Shown piece after piece: positions 1-6,136 of a stretch of DNA of 8,038 nucleotides. Made by a program: the position numbers and the translations under genes. The notes under the pieces were generated by a model, which was not told the origin of the DNA, made no database searches, and saw only the letters and a program-made list of their open reading frames with translations. Every line of letters starts with the position of its first letter. The stretch's first letter is position 1. The stretch is from Bacillota bacterium (GTDB lineage Bacteria > Bacillota > Clostridia > Christensenellales > UMGS416). The DNA is taken from assembly GCA_023422005.1 (NCBI GenBank), contig JAEZSC010000090.1, positions 1 through 8,038 on the forward strand, given 5' to 3'.

Positions 1-530
1 AGGCCGTGGCCCAGGGCTGCGCGGGCGAAAACCTGCTGCTCAACTGGGTGGAGCAGGACAACTACCGCACCATCGCCGGCGCGGCGCTGGCCTACGGGCA
101 CACGCTGGTGGCCCAGAGCCCCATCGACGTGAACATCGGCAAGCAGCTCAACATCCTGCTCACGAACATGAACCTGCCCGCCGACAAGATCGTCATGGAC
201 CCGATGACCGGCGCCATCGGCTACGGCATCGAGTACACGTATTCGGTCATGGAGCGCATCCGCTCCACCGGCCTGGGCGGCGACAAGATGCTGTGCGCCC
301 CGATGCTGGTGAACCCCGGCTTCGAGTGCGCCAAGATGAAGGAGTTCAAGGCCCCCTCGTCGGCCTATCCGCTGTGGGGCGATCTGGAGCGCCGTGCCGC
401 CGCGTGGGAGCTTTCCACGGCGGTAAGCCTCTTGCATGCCGGCGCGGACGTACTGGTTATGTATCACCCACAGGCTGCCATGGCTGCCAAGAAGACCATC
501 TTCAATCTGCTGGACGGCAAGGCCAAGTAG
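1..530 (+). CDS. acsD: Corrinoid iron-sulfur protein small subunit (acetyl-CoA decarbonylase/synthase delta subunit), 3' part
   Basis: This is the C-terminal 176 or so residues of the CFeSP small subunit; the 5' end lies outside the window and the first whole codon is at base 3. With AcsC, the protein carries the methyl group from methyl-tetrahydrofolate on a cobalamin to acetyl-CoA synthase in the cytoplasm (Wood-Ljungdahl pathway). Recognition rests on conserved stretches such as AGENLLLNWVEQDNYRTIAG, AYGHTLVAQSPIDVNIGKQ, DPMTGAIGYGIEYTYSVMER and the late segment with WELSTAVSLLHAGADVL, all typical of this TIM-barrel family. Family members are usually a little over 300 residues, so about 40% of the gene is missing on the left. 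The stop TAG at 528-530 overlaps the ribosome site of acsC, so the two are very probably cotranscribed and translationally coupled, as expected for subunits of one heterodimer. I see no frame break in the visible part. Confidence 0.95.
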   Translation, partial: AVAQGCAGENLLLNWVEQDNYRTIAGAALAYGHTLVAQSPIDVNIGKQLNILLTNMNLPADKIVMDPMTGAIGYGIEYTYSVMERIRSTGLGGDKMLCAPMLVNPGFECAKMKEFKAPSSAYPLWGDLERRAAAWELSTAVSLLHAGADVLVMYHPQAAMAAKKTIFNLLDGKAK

Positions 531-535
531 GAGGG
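529..535 (+). promoter_or_regulatory. Ribosome binding site setting the GTG start of acsC
   Basis: AGGAGGG overlaps the acsD stop codon and lies 7 bases before the GTG at 543. It supports GTG rather than a later ATG as the acsC start, and suggests translational coupling with acsD. Confidence 0.8.
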
Positions 536-542
536 AACGAAA

Positions 543-1871
543 GTGGCACTCAACGGATTACAAATACAAAAGCTGCTGCCCAAGACCAACTGCAAGGAAT
601 GCGGCAGCAACACGTGCCTGGCCTTCGCCATGAAGCTGGCCGCCAAGAAGGCGACCTTAAGCGAATGCCCCTACGCCTCCGAGGAGGCCAAGGCCATACT
701 GGGCGCCGACAGCGAGCCGCCGGTCAAGGAAATCACGATCGGCGTGGGCGACAAGGCGGCCAAGCTGGGCGCGGAGACCGTGCTCTACCGCCATGAAAAG
801 ACCTTTGTGCACCAGACGCTGATCGCCGTGAACCTTTACGACGACAGCGCCGATTTCGAGCGCCTGCTGGAGGCCATCACCGCCTACCGGCTGGAGCGCG
901 TGGGCGAGACGCTGACCGTGAACGCCGTGGCGCTGACCCAGCGCGCTGCCGATGCCGCCGGCTATGCCGCCCAGGCCGCCAAGGTGTTCGAAAAGACTGG
1001 TTTGCCGGTCATCGTGCGGGCCAAGCCCGACGCCACGCTGGCCGCCGCCGCGGCCCTCAAGGGCAGCGGCAGCGTGCTCTCCGGCGTCACCGAAGACAAC
1101 ATTGACGCCGCGAAGAAGGCCGCCGAGGAAAACGGACTGGTGCTGTCCATCGCCGCCGGCTCGCTGGATGGCATCATGGCGCTCAGCGAGCGCCTGAAGG
1201 GCGAGGGCTTCACGAACCTGCTGCTGCAGTTTGACGCCGAATCCTCCGCCGAGGCCTATCAGATCAACACGATCGCCCGCCGCGCCGCCCTCAAGGACAG
1301 CGTCAAGGCGCTGGGCTACCCCTCCCTGCGCTTCATCGACACCGGCGACTCGCTGAGCGATACCGTGGAGGCCGTAGGCGAGATCGACAAGTACGGTGGC
1401 CTGCTGATTCTGCCCAGCTTTGACCCGGCGCAGTTGGTGAGCCTGATGACGCTGCGGCTGAACATCTACACCGACCCGCAGAAGCCCATCCAGGTGGAGC
1501 CCAAGGTGTACGAGATCGGCGAGCCCGGCCCCGAATCGCCGGTGTTCTGCACGACCAACTTCTCTCTGACGTACTTCATCGTCAGCGGCGAGCTGGAAAA
1601 CGCCGGCATCAGTTGCTACCTGGCCATCCCCGAGTGCGAGGGATTCTCGGTGCTGACGGCCTGGGCCGCCGGCAAGTTCTCCGGCACATCCATCACCAAG
1701 TTCATCAAGGAGAGCGGCCTGGAGGAACGCCTGACCCGCAAGCGCATCGTGATCCCCGGCTATGTGTCACAGATCAGCGGCGAGCTGGAGGACGGCCTGC
1801 CCGGCTGGCAGGTGCTCGTAGGGCCGCAGGAGGCCGCGGACCTGGAGCAGTTCATCAAAACGGTTCTATAG
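543..1871 (+). CDS. acsC: Corrinoid iron-sulfur protein large subunit (acetyl-CoA decarbonylase/synthase gamma subunit)
   Basis: A full-length 442-residue protein, close to the usual family length of about 440-450. It is the large CFeSP subunit: its N-terminal 4Fe-4S domain passes electrons for reductive reactivation, the central TIM barrel contacts AcsD, and the C-terminal domain holds the corrinoid that shuttles the methyl group. The cluster ligands are visible as C17, C20, C25 and C42 in the order C-x2-C-x4-C-x16-C, near KTNCKECGSNTCLAFAMKLA. The C-terminal cobamide-binding region, from about residue 334, carries the family hallmarks VFCTTNFSLTYFIVSGELE and then EGFSVLTAWAAGKFSG. The GTG start at 543 is chosen because of the ribosome site at 529-535 and because it gives the expected short lead (LNGLQIQKLLP) before the cluster. 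The gene lies 12 bases after acsD. A hairpin follows 10 bases after the stop. All key residues are present, so I expect a functional protein. Confidence 0.97.
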   Translation: MALNGLQIQKLLPKTNCKECGSNTCLAFAMKLAAKKATLSECPYASEEAKAILGADSEPPVKEITIGVGDKAAKLGAETVLYRHEKTFVHQTLIAVNLYDDSADFERLLEAITAYRLERVGETLTVNAVALTQRAADAAGYAAQAAKVFEKTGLPVIVRAKPDATLAAAAALKGSGSVLSGVTEDNIDAAKKAAEENGLVLSIAAGSLDGIMALSERLKGEGFTNLLLQFDAESSAEAYQINTIARRAALKDSVKALGYPSLRFIDTGDSLSDTVEAVGEIDKYGGLLILPSFDPAQLVSLMTLRLNIYTDPQKPIQVEPKVYEIGEPGPESPVFCTTNFSLTYFIVSGELENAGISCYLAIPECEGFSVLTAWAAGKFSGTSITKFIKESGLEERLTRKRIVIPGYVSQISGELEDGLPGWQVLVGPQEAADLEQFIKTVL

Positions 1872-1881
1872 TGTAGAATAA

Positions 1882-1909
1882 AAGGGGCGGGCAATGGCCC
1901 GCCCCTTGT
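1882..1909 (+). terminator. Hairpin terminator (or RNA-stabilising hairpin) after acsC
   Basis: AAGGGGCGGGC (1882-1892), loop AATG, then GCCCGCCCCTT (1897-1907) make a perfect 11-bp GC-rich stem only 10 bases after the acsC stop. The following tract (GTCTATGG) is poor in T. Termination may therefore be partial, and the structure could also serve as a processing or stabilising hairpin between acsC and acsV. Confidence 0.65.
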
Positions 1910-1924
1910 CTATGGTCCCTGCGT

Positions 1925-1955
1925 GGGGCGCGGCCGTATGCAATACGGCCCTACA
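1925..1955. repeat. Short palindromic intergenic repeat
   Basis: GGCCGTAT (1932-1939), loop GCA, then ATACGGCC (1943-1950) form a perfect 8-bp stem, flanked by GGGGCGC on the left and CTACA on the right. From memory, elements of this look (a palindrome around GGCCGTAT within a GTGGGGCGC...CTACA frame) recur between genes in Clostridia-like genomes. Only one copy is in the window, so its dispersed nature is inferred. Confidence 0.5.
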
Positions 1956-2001
1956 ATGCGCATAGATCAAGGCGATATTGCACACCGCGTTTTCTTCATT
2001 A

Positions 2002-2124
2002 GTTTGGGAGATTCTTCGCGGAGTTTATCCTGAGCGAAGCCGAAGGGCTCGGAATGACAAAACCGGGATCACCCCGCCCTGTCATTCTGAGGGAGCGCAG
2101 CGATCGAAGAATCTCCCACACAAA
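2002..2124. repeat. Inverted-repeat element, MITE-like or dispersed hairpin repeat
   Basis: The outer arms GGGAGATTCTTCG (2006-2018) and CGAAGAATCTCCC (2105-2117) are perfect inverse complements. The inner arms GAATGACA (2052-2059) and TGTCATTC (2080-2087) pair perfectly inside them. The outermost GTTT (2002-2005) and AAAC (2121-2124) also match with a small offset. Between the arms on the left lies TATCCTGAGCGAAGCCGAAG, which on the right is replaced by a shorter stretch. The layout is two copies of one roughly 50-base unit facing each other around a 20-base centre. The unit, recalled as AGATTCTTCG...CAGAATGACA, is familiar as a dispersed non-coding repeat of many bacteria. No protein is encoded; the open frames across it are by-products. 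I see no clear target-site duplication. Confidence 0.7.
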
Positions 2125-2170
2125 CCATACCTCAAAGAACTGCCCCGTGAAACCCTCACACCTCCCCCGT

Positions 2171-2304
2171 AATCCCTCTCCCGCACCCTCCCCCGGAGGG
2201 GCTGGCCGCAACCTTCGGTTGCTGCTCGCCCATGCTGCCTGGGGAGGGACTACATAGTAAATTTAGCCTCTCCCCCTCCGGGGGAGAGGTTGGAGAGAGG
2301 GTTG
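2171..2304. repeat. Pyrimidine/purine-rich inverted repeat before acsV
   Basis: AATCCCTCTCCC plus CACCCTCCCCC (2171-2194) is an imperfect inverse complement of the GGGGGAGAGG...GAGAGAGGGTT stretch at 2280-2303. Within it are a perfect 6-bp hairpin GCAACC-TTC-GGTTGC (2208-2222), GGGGAGGG (2241-2248) matching CCCTCCCC (2186-2193), and a perfect 10-bp hairpin CCTCTCCCCC-TCC-GGGGGAGAGG (2267-2289). It resembles the dispersed CTCTCCCCC/GGGGGAGAG repeats seen between genes of many bacteria. It is probably non-coding and ends about 54 bases before the acsV start. Confidence 0.6.
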
Positions 2305-2342
2305 GGCTGTTGATAGCTGTATCTCCATATCAAACCCAATTA

Positions 2343-2348
2343 GAAGGA
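2343..2348 (+). promoter_or_regulatory. Ribosome binding site of acsV
   Basis: GAAGGA lies 9 bases before the ATG at 2358 and decides the acsV start. The open frame continues upstream to 2232, but that part reads through the inverted repeat and has no family similarity. Confidence 0.65.
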
Positions 2349-2357
2349 ATACGAGAA

Positions 2358-4247
2358 ATGCCAACCATTACCTTCCTCCCCTCCAACCGAACCGTAGAAG
2401 TGCCGCAAGGCTCCGAATTGCTGGATGCCGCCCGCAAGGCGGGCCTGACCGTGGAAGTGCCCTGCGGCGGCAAGGGCGTGTGCGGGCGCTGCCTGGTGCA
2501 GGTGAGCGCCGGACGCGCGGCCTTCGCCGACAACGGCGTGCTGCCCCGAGACCTGCTGGAAGAGGGCTATGTGCTGATCTGCCGGGCCAAGGTGGACGGC
2601 GACGCCACGGTACGCACCGGCGCGGAGCTATCCCAGGAGCAGGGCAGCTTTACCAACATCGCCGAGGACCGCGCCCTGGTGGACCCGGCGCTGCTGCCCG
2701 CCGACGCGGACCTGCAGCCGCTGGTGCAATCAGCCGCGCTGCGGGTGCCCCCGGGCGAGCTGGGCGACGGCCTTTCGGATTATGACCGCCTGAGCCGGGC
2801 GGCGCTGGACACCCTGGGCGGCAAGGAACTGCGCGTGCCGCTCTCTGCACTGCGCCGCCTGCCCGTGGAGCTGCGGCAGCGCGACGGCGCGGTGGATCTG
2901 CTCTATTGGCGCGACGGCGAGGCCATATGCGCTGTGGATGTGCGCGCCCAGGCCGGCAAATGGTATGGCATCGCCGTGGACATCGGCACCACCACGGTGG
3001 CCGCGCAGCTGGTGGACCTGTCCACCGGCACAATCCTGCGCGCCCGCACCGACTACAACGCCCAAATCTCCTGCGGGCTGGACATCATCAGCCGCATCAA
3101 CTACGCCAGGCGGCCGGAGCGCCTGCAGGAGCTGCACGAAAAGGTGCTGGGCTCGATCAACGGCCTGGTGGCGGCGCTCTCACAGGAGCAGGGCATCGCG
3201 CCGCAGGACATCGTGGCGGCATCCATGGCCGGCAACACGACGATGACGCACCTGCTGCTGGGCATCGTTCCGGAATACATCCGCCTGGAGCCCTACGTCA
3301 GCGCCGTGTTCACTCCCCCGCTGTACCGCGCCGGCGATGTTGGCATCCATATCCATACAGAAGCGCCGGTGCGCCTGGCCCCGGCGGTGGGCAGCTATGT
3401 GGGTGGGGACATCACCTCCGGCCTGCTGTGCACATCGCTCTCCACGGATTCCGAGGAAATCTGCCTGTTTATCGACATCGGCACCAACGGCGAGATCGTG
3501 CTGGGCAACGGCGACTTTCTGCTGGGCTGCGCGTGCAGCGCCGGGCCGGCCTTCGAGGGCGGCGGCATCGATTGCGGCATGCGGGCCAGCCAGGGCGCCA
3601 TCGAATGGGTGGATGTGGACGCGGCCACCGGCCTGCCGCAGGTCTCTGTCATCGGCGGGGGTTCGCCGCTGGGCATCTGCGGCTCGGGCATGATCAGCCT
3701 GATCGCCAGCCTCTTTGAGACCGGCTGGATGGACGCCGCCGGCAAGCTGGACCGCAGCCGCCCCTGCGCGGCCATACTGCCCGGCAAGGTGGCGCGCTAC
3801 GAGCTGTGCGACGCCCAGCACAGCGGCACCGGCAGCGGGCTTTACATCAGCGAGACCGACATCGACAACGTGATACGCGCCAAGGGGGCCATCTTCTCGG
3901 CGTGCCAGGTGCTGCTGGGCAAGGTCAGCCTGGAGTTCTCGGACCTGTCGCGCATCCTGATCGCCGGCGGCTTTGGGCGCTATTTGGACGTGCGCCGGTC
4001 GGTCACCATCGGGCTGCTGCCGGATGTGGATGCGGACAAGCTGCACTTCATCGGCAACTCGTCGGTGCTGGGGGCTTATTGCACGCTGGTCAGCGAGAAG
4101 CACCGGCAGCGGGAGGCTGCTGCGGCGTCCAGGATTACCTATTTGGATTTGAGCGCCGAGCCGGAATATATGGATGCTTATACGGGGGCGCTGTTTTTAC
4201 CGCATACCGATGAGAGGTTGTTTCCGAGTGTGAAGGCGCGTCGTTGA
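2358..4247 (+). CDS. acsV: Corrinoid activation/regeneration protein, 2Fe-2S plus ASKHA ATPase (RACo-type)
   Basis: The 629-residue protein matches the reductive activator of the corrinoid protein. It uses ATP hydrolysis and an electron delivered through a 2Fe-2S cluster to reduce inactive Co(II) on CFeSP back to Co(I). The N-terminal plant-type ferredoxin domain (about residues 1-90) shows C36, C42, C45 and C75 in C-x5-C-x2-C spacing plus a distant cysteine, around VEVPCGGKGVCGRCLV. A linker and middle domain follow. The C-terminal ASKHA (actin-like ATPase, DUF4445-type) region starts with the phosphate loop AVDIGTTTVAAQL (V207-T213), has a second loop IDIGTNGEIVLGN (372-384) and a late IAGGFGRYLD (535-544). 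Length and domain order fit the family. ATG 2358 is chosen over upstream in-frame codons because it has a ribosome site and yields the proper ferredoxin start. It lies downstream of its partner genes acsD and acsC but behind a 486-base gap, so it may be transcribed by readthrough or by a promoter I could not identify. A hairpin overlaps its stop codon. Confidence 0.93.
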   Translation: MPTITFLPSNRTVEVPQGSELLDAARKAGLTVEVPCGGKGVCGRCLVQVSAGRAAFADNGVLPRDLLEEGYVLICRAKVDGDATVRTGAELSQEQGSFTNIAEDRALVDPALLPADADLQPLVQSAALRVPPGELGDGLSDYDRLSRAALDTLGGKELRVPLSALRRLPVELRQRDGAVDLLYWRDGEAICAVDVRAQAGKWYGIAVDIGTTTVAAQLVDLSTGTILRARTDYNAQISCGLDIISRINYARRPERLQELHEKVLGSINGLVAALSQEQGIAPQDIVAASMAGNTTMTHLLLGIVPEYIRLEPYVSAVFTPPLYRAGDVGIHIHTEAPVRLAPAVGSYVGGDITSGLLCTSLSTDSEEICLFIDIGTNGEIVLGNGDFLLGCACSAGPAFEGGGIDCGMRASQGAIEWVDVDAATGLPQVSVIGGGSPLGICGSGMISLIASLFETGWMDAAGKLDRSRPCAAILPGKVARYELCDAQHSGTGSGLYISETDIDNVIRAKGAIFSACQVLLGKVSLEFSDLSRILIAGGFGRYLDVRRSVTIGLLPDVDADKLHFIGNSSVLGAYCTLVSEKHRQREAAAASRITYLDLSAEPEYMDAYTGALFLPHTDERLFPSVKARR

Positions 4248-4256
4248 CGCGCCTTT
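4233..4256 (+). terminator. Hairpin overlapping the acsV stop codon
   Basis: AAGGCGCGTC (4233-4242), loop GTT, then GACGCGCCTT (4246-4255) form a perfect 10-bp stem. The TGA stop at 4245-4247 sits at the loop and right arm. The T-run after it is short (TTT), so termination may rely on the second and third hairpins downstream. Confidence 0.55.
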
Positions 4257-4286
4257 CGCCTGCGGCGCTGTTGCGCCTTGGCGAAA
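4254..4286. terminator. Second hairpin after acsV
   Basis: TTTCGCC (4254-4260) pairs with GGCGAAA (4280-4286), enclosing an inner stem GGCGC-TGTT-GCGCC (4264-4277). It overlaps the right arm of the previous hairpin by two bases, so the two structures may be alternatives. No T-tract follows on the + strand. It may only be an RNA 3'-end or repeat structure. Confidence 0.35.
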
Positions 4287-4314
4287 TGGACGACAAGTAA
4301 ATGCTATTGGGGCA

Positions 4315-4356
4315 ATCGCCCGGCGATAAACGTCGCCGGGCGATCTTTCGCTTTTG
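4315..4356 (+). terminator. Rho-independent terminator closing the acs region
   Basis: ATCGCCCGGCGA (4315-4326), loop TAAACG, then TCGCCGGGCGAT (4333-4344) form a perfect 12-bp stem, followed by CTTTCGCTTTT. This is the best terminator between acsV and the AT-rich cassette. It separates the two transcription units. Confidence 0.75.
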
Positions 4357-4359
4357 GCC

Positions 4360-4524
4360 TCATAAATTGTTGATAAAGGACGATAGATCGCCTGCAGGCG
4401 GGTCTTTTATATGTTTCTTTTTGTGCAACGTTTCCACCTGCCGCATGAATCGGCAGTCGGTTACACTGACCGTGGTCTTCTCCGGGTTATCGACTGTCTT
4501 TGACAGCTCAGTGTTATTCGTCAT
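4360..4524 (-). CDS. Doubtful small ORF, 54 residues
   Basis: Read on the minus strand from ATG at 4524 to TGA at 4360-4362, this gives a 54-residue hydrophilic peptide beginning MTNNTELSKTVDNPEKTTV and ending AGDLSSFINNL. The composition and a preference for G/C at third positions look more like coding sequence than the surrounding spacer. The stop is followed, in the same direction, by the hairpin at 4344-4315. Against it: I see no ribosome site before the ATG, no clear promoter, and no family I recognise. It may be the remnant of a gene cut away when the neighbouring cassette arrived, a real mini-protein, or chance. There are no membrane segments or cysteine pairs. Confidence 0.22.
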   Translation of the reverse strand: MTNNTELSKTVDNPEKTTVSVTDCRFMRQVETLHKKKHIKDPPAGDLSSFINNL

Positions 4525-4541
4525 TATATTGCGTTTTTTTA
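4372..4541. other. Spacer with short palindromes between the acs terminators and the cassette promoter
   Basis: Apart from the doubtful minus-strand ORF, the stretch holds the perfect 12-base palindrome CGCCTGCAGGCG (4389-4400), followed by GGTCTTTTAT, and a 6-bp hairpin CTGCCG...CGGCAG at about 4439-4457. It ends in a run of seven T at 4534-4540. G/C content falls from left to right, which places the boundary of the AT-rich segment about here. I see no tRNA, CRISPR or transposase sequence. Confidence 0.4.
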
Positions 4542-4571
4542 TTGCAAGCACTGGAAGTAAAGTCTTATAAT
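4542..4571 (+). promoter_or_regulatory. Sigma-70-type promoter of the two-gene cassette
   Basis: TTGCAA (4542-4547), an 18-base spacer and a consensus TATAAT (4566-4571). Transcription would start near 4578, leaving a roughly 98-base leader before the ATG at 4676. The leader contains a weak A/T-rich hairpin (AGGGAAA...TTTTCCT at about 4613-4632). The first gene's ribosome site is GAGGG at 4662-4666. Confidence 0.65.
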
Positions 4572-4675
4572 GTCAAATATGAAAGACTGAATAGGTACTC
4601 TGTTTAGCAATAAGGGAAATTTTATTTTTCCTAGATATTGGGCTTCCAATTACTATTTCGCGAGGGTAAAGCAAT

Positions 4676-6136
4676 ATGGCACCAAGTAAGCTGTCTGATC
4701 ACATTTTAATAAAAGGTAAGTTCACTACTCCTCTAAATTCAATCCCAACGATGTCCGAAATGGAGGATAAAAAATCATGGCCCTATGGGCGACTGCCTGA
4801 GTATTTATGGATAGGTTTGATCCTCAATGAATACGGTCGTGAAATAGGATTACAAAAGCTTTATGAAATAATCGTAAAGCTCCACAAGTTAGCACCAGAT
4901 ATGCGTACTCCAAGAATGTCAGATATTTTATCCTTAAACGTAACCATACAAGCTGATTTATATAAACAGATTATTGAAACAACTTCAAAAGAAACTTTAG
5001 CCCCGCTTACCCTTATATTTACCTTAAGTAAAGAACCGGAGTTTTCTAAGTGGTTTTATTGTTCAGGTATTACAGTTGAAGAACGTCAGAACTTAATTAT
5101 AAATACAATGCAAAAAATCATGGGGCATCAAACCCATGAAGCCACTGATATAAGATTTGTTGCTTTATATTTTAGATTATTGTCAGGGCAGCTACATCTT
5201 CCGAAAGAACACTCGGATATGATATTACGATACCCGACTTTATCTCATTCTGCTGATGAAATGAAGATTATTCGTCCCTCAGTAAGATCGTTGGAAATGA
5301 TGATGCTTGAATTCGAAGAAGTTAACCCTGATTACTTAAAGGATTTCTGGAGGTGTGTTAGCGAAATGACAGAGTGTTCACTCTTTTCAAACCAATTTCC
5401 ACTGGAGACTGCTAACATTAATTTATATATGGAACAACTACATGAGACCTTTGCATATCTTTCTGATTTATTTGTGAGTGCCAATCCTCTCAATGAGAAG
5501 ATGAATGTTATATTAGGAATTGCAACATACTCCTATAAAAGGTTTAAAGAAGCATATGATCATACTTTGTTCAATTCTATCTCCGGTAGAAGTTGCATTA
5601 GAGTTTTAATTGAAAATTATATAATGCTAAAATATCTTATTAAAAATGAATCTTTGCACACAAACATCTGGAAAGACTATCAACTTTATGGAGTCGGTTT
5701 GTATAAACTGGTGCTTATGCGTCATCGCGAAAGTAAAGAGCGCAAAATGTCTCATTTCGACAAAAATTACATTGAGGCATTGATTAATGAGTTCAGAATG
5801 GAAGAATTTATTGATATGGATACAAGATATTTCGATCAGCAAAACATCCGGTTGAAGGCAGAGAGCGTTAATGAGAAGGAGCTATATGGGCTTTACTATG
5901 ATTATGATTCATCGTTTGAGCATGGATTATGGGGCGCGATCCGTGAAAGCGCATTAGTTAAATGCAATAATCCAGCGCATCAATACCATTGTGTTCCTGA
6001 CGTCGAAGACAAAAATAGGTTAAAATCAGTATTGTCCGATTGTGTTATGGTAATGAATAAGACTGTATCATTCCTGAATGGTATCTATGGCATTCCTTCT
6101 CCGCTGTTCGAGGAGGTGACATCCTTTGAAATCTAA
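4676..6136 (+). CDS. DUF5677-like protein, first gene of an AT-rich two-gene cassette
   Basis: A 486-residue protein, mainly helical by its look, with no signal peptide or membrane segment, so probably cytoplasmic. The C-terminal part (about residues 285-445) resembles the DUF5677 family. It has an arginine/glutamate-rich helix GRSCIRVLIENYIMLKYL (from G304; R305, R309, E313), then IWKDYQLYGVGLYKL, then YYDYDSSFEHGLWGAI, with S412/S413 and H416-G417 near a tryptophan. The N-terminal part has a compact motif W35...RLPEYLWIGLILNEYGRE (39-56), which I vaguely recall from other large uncharacterised proteins but cannot name. The family's activity is unknown to me; I assign no reaction. ATG 4676 is supported by GAGGG nine bases upstream and a promoter at 4542-4571. 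The end overlaps the next gene by 11 bases, so the two are coupled. The low G/C content and A/T-ending codons contrast sharply with the acs genes and point to recent transfer. Confidence 0.85.
   Translation: MAPSKLSDHILIKGKFTTPLNSIPTMSEMEDKKSWPYGRLPEYLWIGLILNEYGREIGLQKLYEIIVKLHKLAPDMRTPRMSDILSLNVTIQADLYKQIIETTSKETLAPLTLIFTLSKEPEFSKWFYCSGITVEERQNLIINTMQKIMGHQTHEATDIRFVALYFRLLSGQLHLPKEHSDMILRYPTLSHSADEMKIIRPSVRSLEMMMLEFEEVNPDYLKDFWRCVSEMTECSLFSNQFPLETANINLYMEQLHETFAYLSDLFVSANPLNEKMNVILGIATYSYKRFKEAYDHTLFNSISGRSCIRVLIENYIMLKYLIKNESLHTNIWKDYQLYGVGLYKLVLMRHRESKERKMSHFDKNYIEALINEFRMEEFIDMDTRYFDQQNIRLKAESVNEKELYGLYYDYDSSFEHGLWGAIRESALVKCNNPAHQYHCVPDVEDKNRLKSVLSDCVMVMNKTVSFLNGIYGIPSPLFEEVTSFEI
6111..6119 (+). 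promoter_or_regulatory. Perfect Shine-Dalgarno fixing a TTG start
   Basis: AGGAGGTGA lies inside the end of the first cassette gene, six bases before TTG 6126. The next in-frame ATG (6156) is too far away, so this site decides the rare TTG start. The strong site with a weak start codon suggests tuned, coupled translation. Confidence 0.85.

Noticed and set aside
1978..2211. Small open frames on both strands between acsC and acsV
   Set aside because: They lie inside the inverted repeat and encode low-complexity, repeat-derived peptides without ribosome sites.
1925..2304. Possible CRISPR array
   Set aside because: The repeats are inverted and of different types, with no regular direct repeat-spacer pattern and no cas gene.
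2232..2357. Upstream extension of the acsV open frame by 42 codons
   Set aside because: It reads through the CCTCTCCCCC/GGGGGAGAGG repeat and has no family similarity; the ATG at 2358 has its own ribosome site and gives the normal ferredoxin N-terminus.
2906..3718. A 270-codon + strand frame inside acsV
   Set aside because: Out-of-frame shadow in GC-rich sequence; the peptide is rich in R, G, H and A, and the acsV frame shows clear family motifs.
3180..4103. A 307-codon minus-strand frame opposite acsV
   Set aside because: Antisense shadow typical of high-GC genes; no ribosome site and no recognisable domains.
4301..4570. An 89-codon + strand frame before the cassette
   Set aside because: It starts within the terminator hairpin and runs across the cassette promoter; there is no ribosome site and the composition is unlike a protein.
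4572..4675. Possible riboswitch in the cassette leader
   Set aside because: Only a weak A/T hairpin is visible; there is no conserved aptamer motif that I recognise.
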